Shown here piece by piece: positions 16,496-25,600 of a stretch of DNA of 47,554 nt. Source of the DNA: an uncultured Sutterella sp. (lineage in GTDB: Bacteria > Pseudomonadota > Gammaproteobacteria > Burkholderiales > Burkholderiaceae_F); NCBI GenBank assembly GCA_900542805.1, contig UQOW01000015.1, forward strand, positions 1 through 47,554, in the 5' to 3' direction. The notes below the pieces were generated by a model. It was not told where the DNA came from and ran no database searches. It saw nothing but the letters and a program-made list of their open reading frames with translations. Each line of letters begins with the position of its first letter. The first letter of the stretch is position 1. A program made the position numbers and the translations under genes.

Positions 16496-17002
16496 ATGGC
16501 AGAATCCGGCAAAAAAAATCGGACATCTCACGCGCGCTTTGATTTAAACGATGTGCGCGTGGTTTATACGATTTTCTTTCATTCCGCGGAACTGATGATC
16601 GATACCGCCGAGCAGGCGCTGCAGAACCGCCTCTCTGCGCAAGAGGTTACCACTCGTTTTCTCAATCTTATGGACAGTTTGGTGGGAATTTTCCTCGGAG
16701 AAGATTCTGAATACATCCCGATCGAAGGTTGGAACGGGCCGGCTCTCGGAAGAAGCCTACGGTGCACACTCGCAATCCCGCTCATGGCGCTTTCCGATAA
16801 AGATCGTGAGCTTTTCAGTGACGATGAATCGGTTGTTGTCTATGCCGTTAATACCTTTGTCAAGGAAGTTCAGGATTTTATCGGTCAGTTAGCCGAGCAT
16901 GACCTTGAGATGACAGAGGACGATGCACGCGATTACCACGACTTGTGTCTGAAGTGGACCTTGCGCTTTATGCCGCCGGGCACCAAGTTCGAAAACACGT
17001 AA
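16496..17002 (+). CDS. Protein of unknown function, paralogue A
   Basis: The 168-residue product is not recognised. It is acidic, has no signal peptide or membrane segment, and should be cytosolic. Residues about 15-95 align with the next gene: DLNDVRVVYTIFFHSAE with DLSSIEVVSDIFFEAAR, and then EGWNGPALGRSLR with EDWNPAGLASYARR, each preceded by LSxxE. Both continue to an SDD motif before a helical C-terminal half. The two genes are therefore tandem, diverged paralogues. It begins 11 bases after the SPFH gene and its stop overlaps the next gene's ribosome binding site, so it belongs to the same operon. Confidence 0.75.
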   Translation: MAESGKKNRTSHARFDLNDVRVVYTIFFHSAELMIDTAEQALQNRLSAQEVTTRFLNLMDSLVGIFLGEDSEYIPIEGWNGPALGRSLRCTLAIPLMALSDKDRELFSDDESVVVYAVNTFVKEVQDFIGQLAEHDLEMTEDDARDYHDLCLKWTLRFMPPGTKFENT

Positions 17003-17013
17003 AGGAGTGTGTT

Positions 17014-17538
17014 GTGCCGTGCCCGTGCTCCAATTCGCGTTGCGGGTGTGATTTTTCCACGCGGGAAAAAGGAAAACCCGACCTCTCTTCGATTGAAGTG
17101 GTCTCGGACATTTTTTTCGAAGCGGCACGAAAAACCGCCGGGCGCCTCCGTGCGCTTGAAGAGGGGACGTTAAGTCCCGAGGAACTTGCTGCGGCGCAGG
17201 AGCATTTAGCCGACTGGATCGGTGCGACGTTTTCCGGAAAAAACCGCCACTACGGATCCTCGGAAGATTGGAACCCGGCGGGTCTTGCGTCCTACGCGCG
17301 ACGTCTTTTAGCCGATGAAATGCGCCGGGTCGTCGGTTTTGTTCCGAGTGACGATACGGAAACGATTTTTGCCGTCGCCTTGATTTACAGGCGTGACCTG
17401 GAAAGCGCCCTGGATAGCCATGTTAAGAGCGGGGGCGATGCGGCCTCTTTTGCACTTTCGGCCGCGTCCGTCGATCTGATCCATCGGTGGTCACGTCTGA
17501 TGACCGGAGCGCCCGTAGAGCTTTTGCTTCGCCGCTAA
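17014..17538 (+). CDS. Protein of unknown function, paralogue B with Cys-rich N-terminus
   Basis: The 174-residue product is a diverged paralogue of the gene just upstream. Its start is a GTG at 17014, seven bases after AAAGGAG; the frame is open further back to a TTG at 16945, but that would overlap paralogue A by 58 bases. The N-terminus, PCPCSNSRCGCDF, has four cysteines in two CxC pairs and could bind a metal; paralogue A lacks it. The rest contains the shared IFF, WNPAGL and SDD landmarks. No known domain was recognised. It lies at the end of the antiporter-nfeD-SPFH group. Confidence 0.72.
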   Translation: MPCPCSNSRCGCDFSTREKGKPDLSSIEVVSDIFFEAARKTAGRLRALEEGTLSPEELAAAQEHLADWIGATFSGKNRHYGSSEDWNPAGLASYARRLLADEMRRVVGFVPSDDTETIFAVALIYRRDLESALDSHVKSGGDAASFALSAASVDLIHRWSRLMTGAPVELLLRR

Positions 17539-17577
17539 AATACGAGGGGCAGATTTTTCATTCAAAGGGAGTGTTGT

Positions 17578-18741
17578 ATGGAATTTTTTACGTATCGAAA
17601 TCCGACGGAACTGATGTTCGGACGCGGGGCACACACTAAAGCCCCGAAAGCCTTTGTCGACGGATACGGAGCGAAAAAAGCACTTCTGGTGTACGGACGG
17701 GGGTCGGCCGTGAAGTCCGGACTGATCGATGCCGTGAAGGCGGCCTCTGAGGATGCGGGTCTGGTCCTTGTGGAAAAAGGGGGTGTGCAGCCCAATCCCA
17801 CCATCGAATTTGTGCGCGAGGCGCTTGAGTTGGCCCGAAGCGAGGGCATCGACAGTGTCCTTGCCGTCGGGGGCGGAAGCGTCATCGATACCGGTAAGAC
17901 CGTTGCCGCTGCGTTTTCCTATGAGGGGGACCCCTGGGACTTTTTCTCCGGGAAAGCCCAAGTTAATAAGGTCCTTCCCTTGGCGGCTGTTCTCACGATC
18001 CCGGCGGCCGGGTCCGAGCAAAGTAAACGCGCCGTCATCACAAACGGCGACAAGAAGCTCGGGATGGGGAATGACTGCTTGCGTCCGAAATTGGCAGCGA
18101 TTAACCCCGAGCTTTTCTTTACGCTTCCTGCTAATCAAGCGGCAGCGGGCATTTTCGACATGATGAGCCACATCATGGAGCGGTACTTCACGAAGACCCC
18201 CGATGTGGAATTTACGAGCACGGAAGCCGAAGGGGCCCTGCGCGTGATTATGGAAAACGCACTCAAGATTAAAAACAATCCCAAGTCTTATGCTGCTTGG
18301 GCGGAAGTGGCCTTGGCCGGTACCTTTGCGCACTGCGGATTTTTCGGGCTCGGACACGAAGAGGATTGGGCTTGCCACGGCATGGAACACGCCTTGTCGG
18401 GCTGGGTCGATACGATTACCCACGGAGCCGGATTGGCAATCCTCACGCCTGCGTGGATGCGCTACGTTTGGAGTGAGGATCCCGAGCGCTTCGTGCGTTT
18501 TGCCGAGCGTGTGATGGGCGTAACTCCCATGGCGACCGATGAGGCCACAATTAAACTCGGGATTGCAAAGCTCTTTGCCTTTATCCAGCAAATGGGTCTG
18601 CCGACTGCCATTCATGAGGTGACAAGTGAGAAACCCGATTTTGAGCACCTCGCGGACCTTTCGTTCGGGAAAGGTCACTTGGGCGGCTTTAAGAAATTAA
18701 CGCATGAAGATGCCGTCAACATCTTTCAAAGCGTCATTTAG
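17578..18741 (+). CDS. Iron-containing alcohol dehydrogenase, butanol-dehydrogenase type
   Basis: The product is 387 residues, typical of group III (iron-dependent) alcohol dehydrogenases such as YqhD and BdhA. The nucleotide-binding segment has VGGGSVIDTGKTVAA (about 97-111). Metal ligands are expected at D194 and H198 (FDMMSH) and in the later MEHALSG and THGAGLAIL motifs, all present. It would interconvert aldehydes or ketones and alcohols with NAD(P)H. A long frame on the opposite strand is only its shadow. AAGGGAG precedes the ATG. Forty bases separate it from paralogue B and nine from the next gene. Confidence 0.9.
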   Translation: MEFFTYRNPTELMFGRGAHTKAPKAFVDGYGAKKALLVYGRGSAVKSGLIDAVKAASEDAGLVLVEKGGVQPNPTIEFVREALELARSEGIDSVLAVGGGSVIDTGKTVAAAFSYEGDPWDFFSGKAQVNKVLPLAAVLTIPAAGSEQSKRAVITNGDKKLGMGNDCLRPKLAAINPELFFTLPANQAAAGIFDMMSHIMERYFTKTPDVEFTSTEAEGALRVIMENALKIKNNPKSYAAWAEVALAGTFAHCGFFGLGHEEDWACHGMEHALSGWVDTITHGAGLAILTPAWMRYVWSEDPERFVRFAERVMGVTPMATDEATIKLGIAKLFAFIQQMGLPTAIHEVTSEKPDFEHLADLSFGKGHLGGFKKLTHEDAVNIFQSVI

Positions 18742-18750
18742 TGTTTCTCC

Positions 18751-19707
18751 ATGACCGAATCCGGGGATACCGAAAAGAGTGATGTGCTCGCAACCTATGC
18801 CCGGGCACGGTGCAAGCGCGGTATCGGTCTTGTTCGACTTAAACAAGATTGTCCCGAGGAGTACGACGCTTTCTTACGCGTTGCGCTTTTCTTTGCTACG
18901 GACGCAGGTCGGGCGGTGTGCCGATCGCACGGGGCGATCTTTGCCGCGTTAACGACGTTTCTTTCCGGGGAAGGTTCTTGGGTCATGGCGACGACAACGG
19001 CGCTTTTTGATGCTCTCGAGCGTGAGGGGCTTGTTATGCAAAAAGAAGGAACCTATCTCGTCTCCCTTCCTTCGGGCTTTCCTCCGACGCTTTCCGAGGC
19101 CCTTACTTTTCTAGAAAACGAAGCCAGTCAAACGCGCCTTCGAACGCAGCAGATTCGGGCGATGCTTCAGGAAAAAAATCGCCGTGTGAATACAAAAAAA
19201 CAGATTCCCGTCGATGCGGTCTTTGATGAGGCGATGATGCGCGAGGCGTTAAAGGAAGCGCATCTTGCGTACGAAGAGGGGGAGGTGCCCGTCGGCGCCG
19301 TTCTGACACGGGGAAAAATCCTCATTGCCCGTGACCACAATCGGGTCGCCGCAATGCGCGATGCCACGGCGCATGCCGAGATGCGTGTTTTAAAAGCGGC
19401 ACTTGACGGGCTTAACTCCGAGCGCATGCCGCCTGATACGACGCTTTACGTGACACTCGAGCCTTGTCCTATGTGTGCCGGCGCTCTTTTATTGTCACGC
19501 GTGAGGCGCGTCGTGTGGGGAGCCTCCGATTCTCTTGCAGGAGCGATGGGCTCGCGCCTTACGCTCCAGGAAGTCGCCTCGCTTAACTGGAAAGCAGATA
19601 CCGCAGGGGGCGTTTTACAAAGCGAGTGCGAGGCACTGTTAGAGCGGTTTTTTTCTCGACTTCGCCAAAAAAAGGAAGTGAATCGATGCCGAATAACCCC
19701 GTCTTAA
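18751..19707 (+). CDS. tadA: tRNA adenosine deaminase TadA with an extra N-terminal domain
   Basis: The product is 318 residues, about twice the usual TadA length. Residues about 155-310 are a complete TadA: HAEM (208-211) with the catalytic glutamate, and PCPMC (238-242) with the zinc cysteines. TadA converts A34 to inosine in tRNA-Arg(ACG). Residues 1-150 are an added domain ending in a charged helical linker. It is mostly helical, and the segment GSWVMATTTALFDALEREGL resembles the recognition helix and wing of a winged-helix domain, but I cannot assign it. The ATG at 18751 lacks a strong ribosome binding site, nine bases after the dehydrogenase stop; the coding frame is continuous without stops, so this looks like a true fusion. 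Confidence 0.85.
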   Translation: MTESGDTEKSDVLATYARARCKRGIGLVRLKQDCPEEYDAFLRVALFFATDAGRAVCRSHGAIFAALTTFLSGEGSWVMATTTALFDALEREGLVMQKEGTYLVSLPSGFPPTLSEALTFLENEASQTRLRTQQIRAMLQEKNRRVNTKKQIPVDAVFDEAMMREALKEAHLAYEEGEVPVGAVLTRGKILIARDHNRVAAMRDATAHAEMRVLKAALDGLNSERMPPDTTLYVTLEPCPMCAGALLLSRVRRVVWGASDSLAGAMGSRLTLQEVASLNWKADTAGGVLQSECEALLERFFSRLRQKKEVNRCRITPS

Positions 19708-20642
19708 CTCTTGTCGCTCCTTCACGCGCCTTGGTGGTGCAAGGCACGATGGATGCCGTTGACTTGGTTCGCTTGGCGCGCATCGAAAAAGCGCTCGCAA
19801 ATCTCGGCTGGTCCGTGCGAGAAGCGCAAAACATTCACTTTGTCGACAGGCGCTTCGCGGGAAGCGACAATGTGCGTGCCAGGGCGCTTGAAAAGGCACT
19901 GACGGACAAGAACTCGGACCTGGCCCTTTCGCTACGCGGCGGCTACGGGGCCTCGCGCCTCTTGCCGCTTTTAGATTGGAACTTACTTTGCGGTCCGACG
20001 GTGCCCTTGGCGGGTTTTTCCGATGTAACAGCACTTTTTCTGGCTTTCCTTACTATGCTCGGAAAGGGCGGCTGGCTTGCGCCGTGCGCCAATGCTTTTG
20101 ATATGCAATGCGATGCAAGAGATGCGGCGTTTCGACATGCGTTTCAAAGTCAGGATTTTCATTTGACCGTTAAAGCCACTTCGGGTGCCTATCAAAATCC
20201 GGACGCTTTTGCCGCGAAGGGCCTGATTTGGGGCGGGAATCTCTCGGTTCTCGTGAGTCTTCTCGGAACGCCGTATTTCCCGAGTGTACAAGGCGGGATT
20301 TTATTTTTGGAAGATGTGGCAGAACCGGCGTACCGTATTGAGCGTGCTTTCTTGCAGCTGGCGTACGCCGGTGTCCTTACCTCACAAAGTGCCGTCGTTT
20401 TGGGCCACTTTACGGGTTCGGAAACGGGGGCCGGTATCGGGGCAGGGCACTTCGGTCTGTGCGACGCAGTTGACTTTATTCGCCGTAACCTGAAGATCCC
20501 GGTCTTGACCGGCTTTCCGATCGGCCACGTCCCCGGGTGTGTGACGATTCCGACGGGCGTTGTCGGGACCGTGGCGCTTGGCGGCGGTACGTGGACTCTG
20601 ACGGCCGACGTTGCTTCGATTTTGCCGCACTGCGCCCCTTAA
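19686..20642 (+). CDS. ldcA: LD-carboxypeptidase, S66 family
   Basis: The product is 318 residues. The S66 nucleophile lies in GFSDVTAL (Ser112). The family's Glu is in LEDVAEPAYRIERAF and its His in FPIGHVPG, completing a Ser-Glu-His triad. LdcA removes the terminal D-alanine from murein tetrapeptides during peptidoglycan recycling in the cytosol; the related MccF detoxifies microcin C. The start at 19686 has an AGGAAG site and overlaps tadA by 22 bases. It is presumably co-transcribed with tadA. Confidence 0.9.
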   Translation: MPNNPVLTLVAPSRALVVQGTMDAVDLVRLARIEKALANLGWSVREAQNIHFVDRRFAGSDNVRARALEKALTDKNSDLALSLRGGYGASRLLPLLDWNLLCGPTVPLAGFSDVTALFLAFLTMLGKGGWLAPCANAFDMQCDARDAAFRHAFQSQDFHLTVKATSGAYQNPDAFAAKGLIWGGNLSVLVSLLGTPYFPSVQGGILFLEDVAEPAYRIERAFLQLAYAGVLTSQSAVVLGHFTGSETGAGIGAGHFGLCDAVDFIRRNLKIPVLTGFPIGHVPGCVTIPTGVVGTVALGGGTWTLTADVASILPHCAP

Positions 20643-20654
20643 AGGAGAGAGACT

Positions 20655-22496
20655 ATGCGTCTTGCGCCTTCGATTAAACGCCTCTTCGGCTGGAGTCCGG
20701 TGCGGTATGCCTCACGCGTGCTCGTTGCACAAATCGGCCAGTCCCTTCGTCTTCAGACCGTAAGCCTTGTGAGCCAAGCGCTCGGCATCCTCGTTGTCGT
20801 CTTTTATTTTTACAGAACACTTTCGCATGAGCTTGTCATCGGCTGGGCTGTGGCAGCCGTTCTTGCGCTTTGGGGTGCCGTGCACTTTCGGCGGCGCTTT
20901 CGCAGTGACTGCAATCGGGAAAAGCACGTGCGTCGGTGGCTTCGCGCTTGGATGCTTGTGGCTGTTGTTTCCGGGCTTGTGTGGGGCTTTGCAGGCTCGG
21001 CCTTTTTAGCCCCGAAAAATCCGATTGACGAAGTGGTCATTGTCACGGTAATCGTCGCAATTGTTTTTGCCTCCTGGCCCGTCTTTTCCTGCTGGCTGCC
21101 GAGTTTGACGTCTTTTACACTGCTAGCTTTAACGCCGATGTTTTTCGGCATTGCCGCCGCTTACGGTATCGGACAAGTCTTTACGTGTTTAACGCTTATT
21201 GTCATCACGTCTTTTGTCCTTTATTCGGGACGGCGTTTAAATGAAATCGTCGTGCTTTCGGTCATTCGCAACGTGCAAAACGAGCGCCTCGTGACGCGGC
21301 TGAAGGCCGAAAAAGCCCTCGCCGACAGCGCGCGACGCGCCACAGCCGAGGCTACCGAAATGCGCACGCAATTTTTTGCCGGCGCCAATCACGATTTGCG
21401 CCAACCCTTGCAGGCGCTCGGCATTTATTTGCAACTGCTTAAGGGGCGACTTACCGGCCCCGATAAAGAGGCGCTCGACCAGATCGAAACCTGCGCAACG
21501 GCGATTTCAACGCTCGTCGGTCAGGTTTTGGAAGTCAGCCGCATTGAGTCCGGGCAAATTGCCGTTACCGTCGAGCGCATTCATCTGACGGAACTTTTCG
21601 AAGACCTTGCGGCCGAGTTTTCCGTGCTGTGTGAAAACAAGGGCCTTGCGTTTCGTGTTGTTCCGCTTTCCGTAGCCCTCGATTGCGATCGCACGCTCCT
21701 TGAAAGAATCTTAAGAAATCTTTTAACCAATGCCGTGCGCTATACGAAAACGACCGTCTCGCTCGTGGCATGCGACATCGGTCAAGGACGCATACAAATT
21801 GCCGTGACCGATGACGGCCCGGGCATCGATCCGGCGGAAAAAGGTCGGATTTTCGAAGCTTTTTTTCGCGGCAAAAAAGCTAAGGGTAAGACCCAGGGCT
21901 ACGGGCTCGGTCTATCCATTGTCAAGGGCTTAGCTTCTCGCCTTTCGATTCCGCTACGCGTGGAAAGTACGGTCGGAAAAGGCTCGGCATTTATCCTCAC
22001 GTTCCTTGCCGACCCCGTGGCGCAAGGGCAGGGAAAGACGCCGCACAAGGTCGCCGGAGAATCCTTACGACCTATTTCCGGGACCGTTGCGCTTTTAGAA
22101 GATAACGAAATTGTGCGCACGGCCTTGGAAGCGGTGCTTAAAAGCCTCGGCGCCACGGTGATTTCTTCGGCCGAGCCCGATTCGGTCTTTGTCGAGCGCG
22201 TGATTCGGGAAGCCCAGGCCGGAACCTTGACGGCCGTTGTGAGCGACTTTAACCTCGGGGACGGATTTCCGAACGGCCTTGAGACCATCTTTCTTGTAGC
22301 TACGACCGTCAATAAAGCCGTGCCGAGCATTCTCTTGACGGCCGTGGCCGAAGAAGAGATTCGCGCAGCCTACGAAAAACTCGATAAAAAGGCTTTTGAA
22401 ACGACCTTTCCCATGCCGCTTTTACTGCAAAAGCCCGTGACGGCCGAGCTTCTTGCCGCGACCTTGCAAAGCGCTATGGATAGGCAATCGCGCTAA
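20655..22496 (+). CDS. Hybrid sensor histidine kinase/response regulator
   Basis: The product is 613 residues. The N-terminal 200 residues hold about six hydrophobic segments without a large periplasmic loop, so sensing is probably within the membrane. After a linker coil, the HisKA domain has the phosphorylatable His246 in NHDLRQPLQALG. The HATPase domain follows with NLLTNAVRYTK (N box), DDGPGID (G1) and GYGLGLSIVKGLA (G2). A C-terminal receiver domain (about 475-610) carries the phospho-acceptor Asp531 in SDFNLGDG. It is convergent with the LuxR-type regulator at 22493-23158 and overlaps it by four bases; the two are the likely partners. The signal is unknown. Confidence 0.9.
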   Translation: MRLAPSIKRLFGWSPVRYASRVLVAQIGQSLRLQTVSLVSQALGILVVVFYFYRTLSHELVIGWAVAAVLALWGAVHFRRRFRSDCNREKHVRRWLRAWMLVAVVSGLVWGFAGSAFLAPKNPIDEVVIVTVIVAIVFASWPVFSCWLPSLTSFTLLALTPMFFGIAAAYGIGQVFTCLTLIVITSFVLYSGRRLNEIVVLSVIRNVQNERLVTRLKAEKALADSARRATAEATEMRTQFFAGANHDLRQPLQALGIYLQLLKGRLTGPDKEALDQIETCATAISTLVGQVLEVSRIESGQIAVTVERIHLTELFEDLAAEFSVLCENKGLAFRVVPLSVALDCDRTLLERILRNLLTNAVRYTKTTVSLVACDIGQGRIQIAVTDDGPGIDPAEKGRIFEAFFRGKKAKGKTQGYGLGLSIVKGLASRLSIPLRVESTVGKGSAFILTFLADPVAQGQGKTPHKVAGESLRPISGTVALLEDNEIVRTALEAVLKSLGATVISSAEPDSVFVERVIREAQAGTLTAVVSDFNLGDGFPNGLETIFLVATTVNKAVPSILLTAVAEEEIRAAYEKLDKKAFETTFPMPLLLQKPVTAELLAATLQSAMDRQSR

Positions 22497-23158
22497 AGAA
22501 GGATTTCGTATCCGGCTTTCTGGGCGGCAATGAGAGCTTGCGTGCGGTTATTGGCATGAAAGGCCCGATAAATTGCCGTGACGTGTGTCTTGACGGTTCC
22601 TTCCGATAAATTAAGCTCCCGGCAAATGCTTTTGATCGGAAGCCCGCGCGCAAGGCACAGTAAAACGTCCTTTTGGCGATCGGTAAGGCGCACATCCGGG
22701 GCATTGTCTTTGAGTGTGGCATTGTCGATAAATTTCTTTTTCTGCGCCTCCGAGAGCAGTTTCATCGGCACGTACACGCCTCCTTTGAGCACCAAGTCGA
22801 CGGCCTTCGTAAGCGTATCGGTCTCAAGACTCTTGGGGACAAAGCCGGCTGCGCCGAGCCGTAACACTTGCGAGACTTGCTCGGGGTCGGTAATACCCGA
22901 TAGCACGAGAATTTTTAAGGTCGGATTTTGCCGCACGAGTTCTTCGAGTAGCTCCGTGGGCTTTTCGACATCAGGAAGTGAAAGATCGAGAATCAGAAGA
23001 TCGGTGGCCGAGCCGTAAAGCGCAACAAGGCTTCGCGCCTGGTCGGCTGTCGTTCCCGTGTGCACGACGGAGTCCGGAAATTTTGTTTTCAGAAGAAAAC
23101 GTAATCCTTGTACAATCAATGTATGGTCGTCAACAACAAGAAAGTGCCTGGCGCTCAT
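22493..23158 (-). CDS. Response regulator, NarL/LuxR type
   Basis: The product is 221 residues. An N-terminal receiver has VVDDH (8-12) and Asp58 in LILDLSLPD, with the conserved Lys in FVPKS. A C-terminal LuxR-type helix-turn-helix shows LTDRQKDVLLCLARGLPIKS and LSEGTVKTHVTAIYRAF (about 158-200). It should bind DNA when phosphorylated, most likely by the adjacent hybrid kinase. Its stop codon overlaps that of the kinase (CTAA). It diverges from accD, and its candidate -10 (TACAAT on the minus strand, 23203-23198) overlaps the candidate -35 of accD. Confidence 0.9.
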   Translation of the reverse strand: MSARHFLVVDDHTLIVQGLRFLLKTKFPDSVVHTGTTADQARSLVALYGSATDLLILDLSLPDVEKPTELLEELVRQNPTLKILVLSGITDPEQVSQVLRLGAAGFVPKSLETDTLTKAVDLVLKGGVYVPMKLLSEAQKKKFIDNATLKDNAPDVRLTDRQKDVLLCLARGLPIKSICRELNLSEGTVKTHVTAIYRAFHANNRTQALIAAQKAGYEILL

Positions 23159-23198
23159 GTCTGTCTCCGGTCAATCACAATGCGGTTTTTTTCGGCGA

Positions 23199-23228
23199 TT
23201 GTAATCCCTCGCACTCGAACATTAAAAT
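23199..23228 (+). promoter_or_regulatory. Candidate accD promoter
   Basis: TTGTAA (23199-23204) and TAAAAT (23223-23228) are 18 bases apart, with the ATG 49 bases further. The -35 overlaps a possible -10 of the divergent response regulator gene. Confidence 0.4.
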
Positions 23229-23276
23229 ACGAACGAGATTTATGCACTCGTTGATTTCCTTTCACACAAACGTTCC

Positions 23277-24152
23277 ATGAGCTGGATTACACGCATCCTT
23301 CCGAAATTTTCTTCTTCCGATAACGGCACCAAGCGCCGTAGTCCCATCCCGAGCGGTGTGTGGACCAAGTGCCCGCATTGCGATCAGGTTTTGTACAACG
23401 AAGACCTTGTCGAATCACTCATGGTCTGTCCCAAATGCGGCGAACACATGCGCCTTTCGGCCAAGGAGCGCTTACAGTGCTTTCTAGACCGCAAAGGTCC
23501 GCATGAAGAAATCGGCGGCTCGGTCGCGCCGTGTGATCCCTTGGGGTTTGTCGACAGTAAGCCTTATCCCGAGCGTATCGCCGTGTATCAAGCCAAGACC
23601 AAAGAAACCGATGCCTTGATTGTCATGCGCGGTACCCTTGTGAACGAACCGATTGTTGCGGCCTCTTTTGACTTCGGATTTATGGGGGGTTCCATGGGAA
23701 GCGTCGTCGGTGAGCGCTTCGTGCGGGGTGTCAAACGCGCGCTTGAAGAAAAAATCCCCTTTATCGTCTTTTGTGCAAGCGGCGGCGCGCGCATGCAAGA
23801 AGGGCTTATCAGCCTCATGCAGATGGCAAAAACCAATGCGGCCATTGCCGACCTTCACCGCGCAAAGATTCCCTATATCAGTGTCCTGACTGACCCGACG
23901 ATGGGGGGCGTGTCGGCCTCGTTTGCCTTTATGGGCGATGTGGTTATCGCTGAGCCCGGGGCCCTTATCGGGTTTGCCGGACCCCGTGTGATCGAGCAGA
24001 CCGTGCGGGAAAAACTTCCCGACGGCTTTCAGCGGGCTGAAAAACTTCTTGAACTCGGGGCACTCGATATGATTGTCGATCGGCGCAACATGCGTAGCGT
24101 TGTCTTTCAGATTCTCGACATTCTCGGTAAGAGCGATAAAAGCTCGCTGTAA
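23277..24152 (+). CDS. accD: Acetyl-CoA carboxylase carboxyltransferase subunit beta
   Basis: The product is 291 residues, the normal length. The N-terminal four-cysteine zinc ribbon has C32, C35, C51 and C54 (CPHC, CPKC). The crotonase-fold core follows, with GGSMGSVVGERFVRG and the ASGGARMQEGLISLMQMAK signature. With AccA it moves the carboxyl group from biotin to acetyl-CoA, the first step of fatty acid synthesis. In many betaproteobacteria it lies next to trpA and folC; here it stands alone between the regulator and bamC. Confidence 0.95.
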   Translation: MSWITRILPKFSSSDNGTKRRSPIPSGVWTKCPHCDQVLYNEDLVESLMVCPKCGEHMRLSAKERLQCFLDRKGPHEEIGGSVAPCDPLGFVDSKPYPERIAVYQAKTKETDALIVMRGTLVNEPIVAASFDFGFMGGSMGSVVGERFVRGVKRALEEKIPFIVFCASGGARMQEGLISLMQMAKTNAAIADLHRAKIPYISVLTDPTMGGVSASFAFMGDVVIAEPGALIGFAGPRVIEQTVREKLPDGFQRAEKLLELGALDMIVDRRNMRSVVFQILDILGKSDKSSL

Positions 24153-24367
24153 GGGATCGTGTGACGCCGTTAGGGCGAGCTGCGGGTCGGGCGCGGTTTT
24201 GCGTTTCCTTTTCCTAAAAAATGCGTAAGTAGGTGTTACGGATGTGCGTCTTTTAAAAAATGCATCGTTTAGGCATCGTGCTTTTTGCTAGACTGCGCGA
24301 GACATATTTAGGATAACGCCCTTGTGCGTTTTCCGACTTTCTTTTATTCGGGCAAAAGTACACGTTT

Positions 24368-25537
24368 ATGGCCAATCGAATCTATCGCATTACCCTTCTT
24401 GCCGGCGTAGCTTTTTCGCTTGTCGGATGCTCTCAGTTAGAGAAAATCGGCATTCACATGCCGGGCGAACGCGCCGAGTACGAATCGAGTTCCTCGCGCT
24501 CACCCCTGGAAATCCCTCCGGATTTAAATTCGATTGACACAACGGACCGCTTTGCGATTCCCGGTCGTCCGAGAACGATCAGCGCCAATGCTCAAAGTGA
24601 CTACAACGAAGCCGTGGCAAAAAAGCTCGGTACGGCCAAGGGAAGCGTTCTGCCGGAAACCGTATCGGCCAAAGTCATTCGCGACGGTCAGACCCGGTAC
24701 GTCCACGTGACGGTGCCCGCGGACCGCGTCTGGCCGGTCTTACAGGACTTTTGGCCGTCCGTGGGCCTTGAGATTAAAACGCAAAACGCCCAGACGGGCG
24801 TGATGCAAACCGAGTGGGCGGAAAATAAGGCCAACCTCCCCAAAGACATCATTCGTGCCACGTTCGGCAAGATTTTCGATTTTGTCTATGACACGGGCCT
24901 ACGCGATCAGTTCCGTGCTCGTATGGAACGCAACGAGGACGGCACGACCGACATTTACATCACCCACAAGCAAATGGTCGAAGTGCTCGCGGGGAAAGAT
25001 GCCGACAACACGATTTGGCAGCCCGGTCCTTCGGACCCGCAGCTCGAAGCCGAGATGCTCTCACGCCTGGCTCTGAAACTGGAAACCGAATTTAATCCGG
25101 AAATTAAACCCGAGGCGGCTCAGGCCGCTGCTCGTGAAGAGGTTGTTAAGCAAACCCAAGCGGTGACAGACCTTATCAATGACGCCGACGGTAAGGCCGT
25201 GGAGCTTGTCATCAATGAGCCTTTTGACCGCGCATGGAGACGGGCGGGGTTGGCGATGGATCGCGCCGGATTTAATCTCGTTGACCGTGACAGAAGCCGT
25301 GGAATTTATCTTATCAGTTACCTAGATAGTGACTACGAAGCCAAAAAGAAGGCCGAACGCGGGTTCTTTGCCAATATGTTCAACAAGGATCAACCCGTCG
25401 AGGTGCCCGAGTATCGCATTCGGTTAGCCGAAAGTGACGGCAAGACCCGTGTGACCGTCACGGGGCCTGACGGCAAGGCCGACACCACGGGGGCCGCCCC
25501 GAAGATTCTGTCGGTTTTGTCCGAGCAACTTCGGTAA
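24368..25537 (+). CDS. bamC: Outer membrane assembly lipoprotein BamC
   Basis: The product is 389 residues. A lipoprotein signal with lipobox LVGC places the acylated Cys at 21. The BamC hallmark PLEIPPDL follows at 46-53 in an extended region, then two helix-grip domains (about 105-230 and 275-389). BamC is part of the BAM complex that folds outer membrane proteins, including the autotransporter in this window. The 215-base gap before it contains no clear gene and only weak promoter-like sequence (TAGACT at 24289-24294). Confidence 0.88.
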   Translation: MANRIYRITLLAGVAFSLVGCSQLEKIGIHMPGERAEYESSSSRSPLEIPPDLNSIDTTDRFAIPGRPRTISANAQSDYNEAVAKKLGTAKGSVLPETVSAKVIRDGQTRYVHVTVPADRVWPVLQDFWPSVGLEIKTQNAQTGVMQTEWAENKANLPKDIIRATFGKIFDFVYDTGLRDQFRARMERNEDGTTDIYITHKQMVEVLAGKDADNTIWQPGPSDPQLEAEMLSRLALKLETEFNPEIKPEAAQAAAREEVVKQTQAVTDLINDADGKAVELVINEPFDRAWRRAGLAMDRAGFNLVDRDRSRGIYLISYLDSDYEAKKKAERGFFANMFNKDQPVEVPEYRIRLAESDGKTRVTVTGPDGKADTTGAAPKILSVLSEQLR

Positions 25538-25600
25538 AGGGTCGGGAATTGTGATTGGCTCGGGGGAACGAATCGGCTCGGGTTCTTTTTTTCGATACGT

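Noticed and set aside
17491..18678. A 395-codon open frame on the minus strand
   Set aside because: It is the antisense of the iron-type alcohol dehydrogenase, has no family motifs, and its translation is His/Arg-rich shadow sequence.
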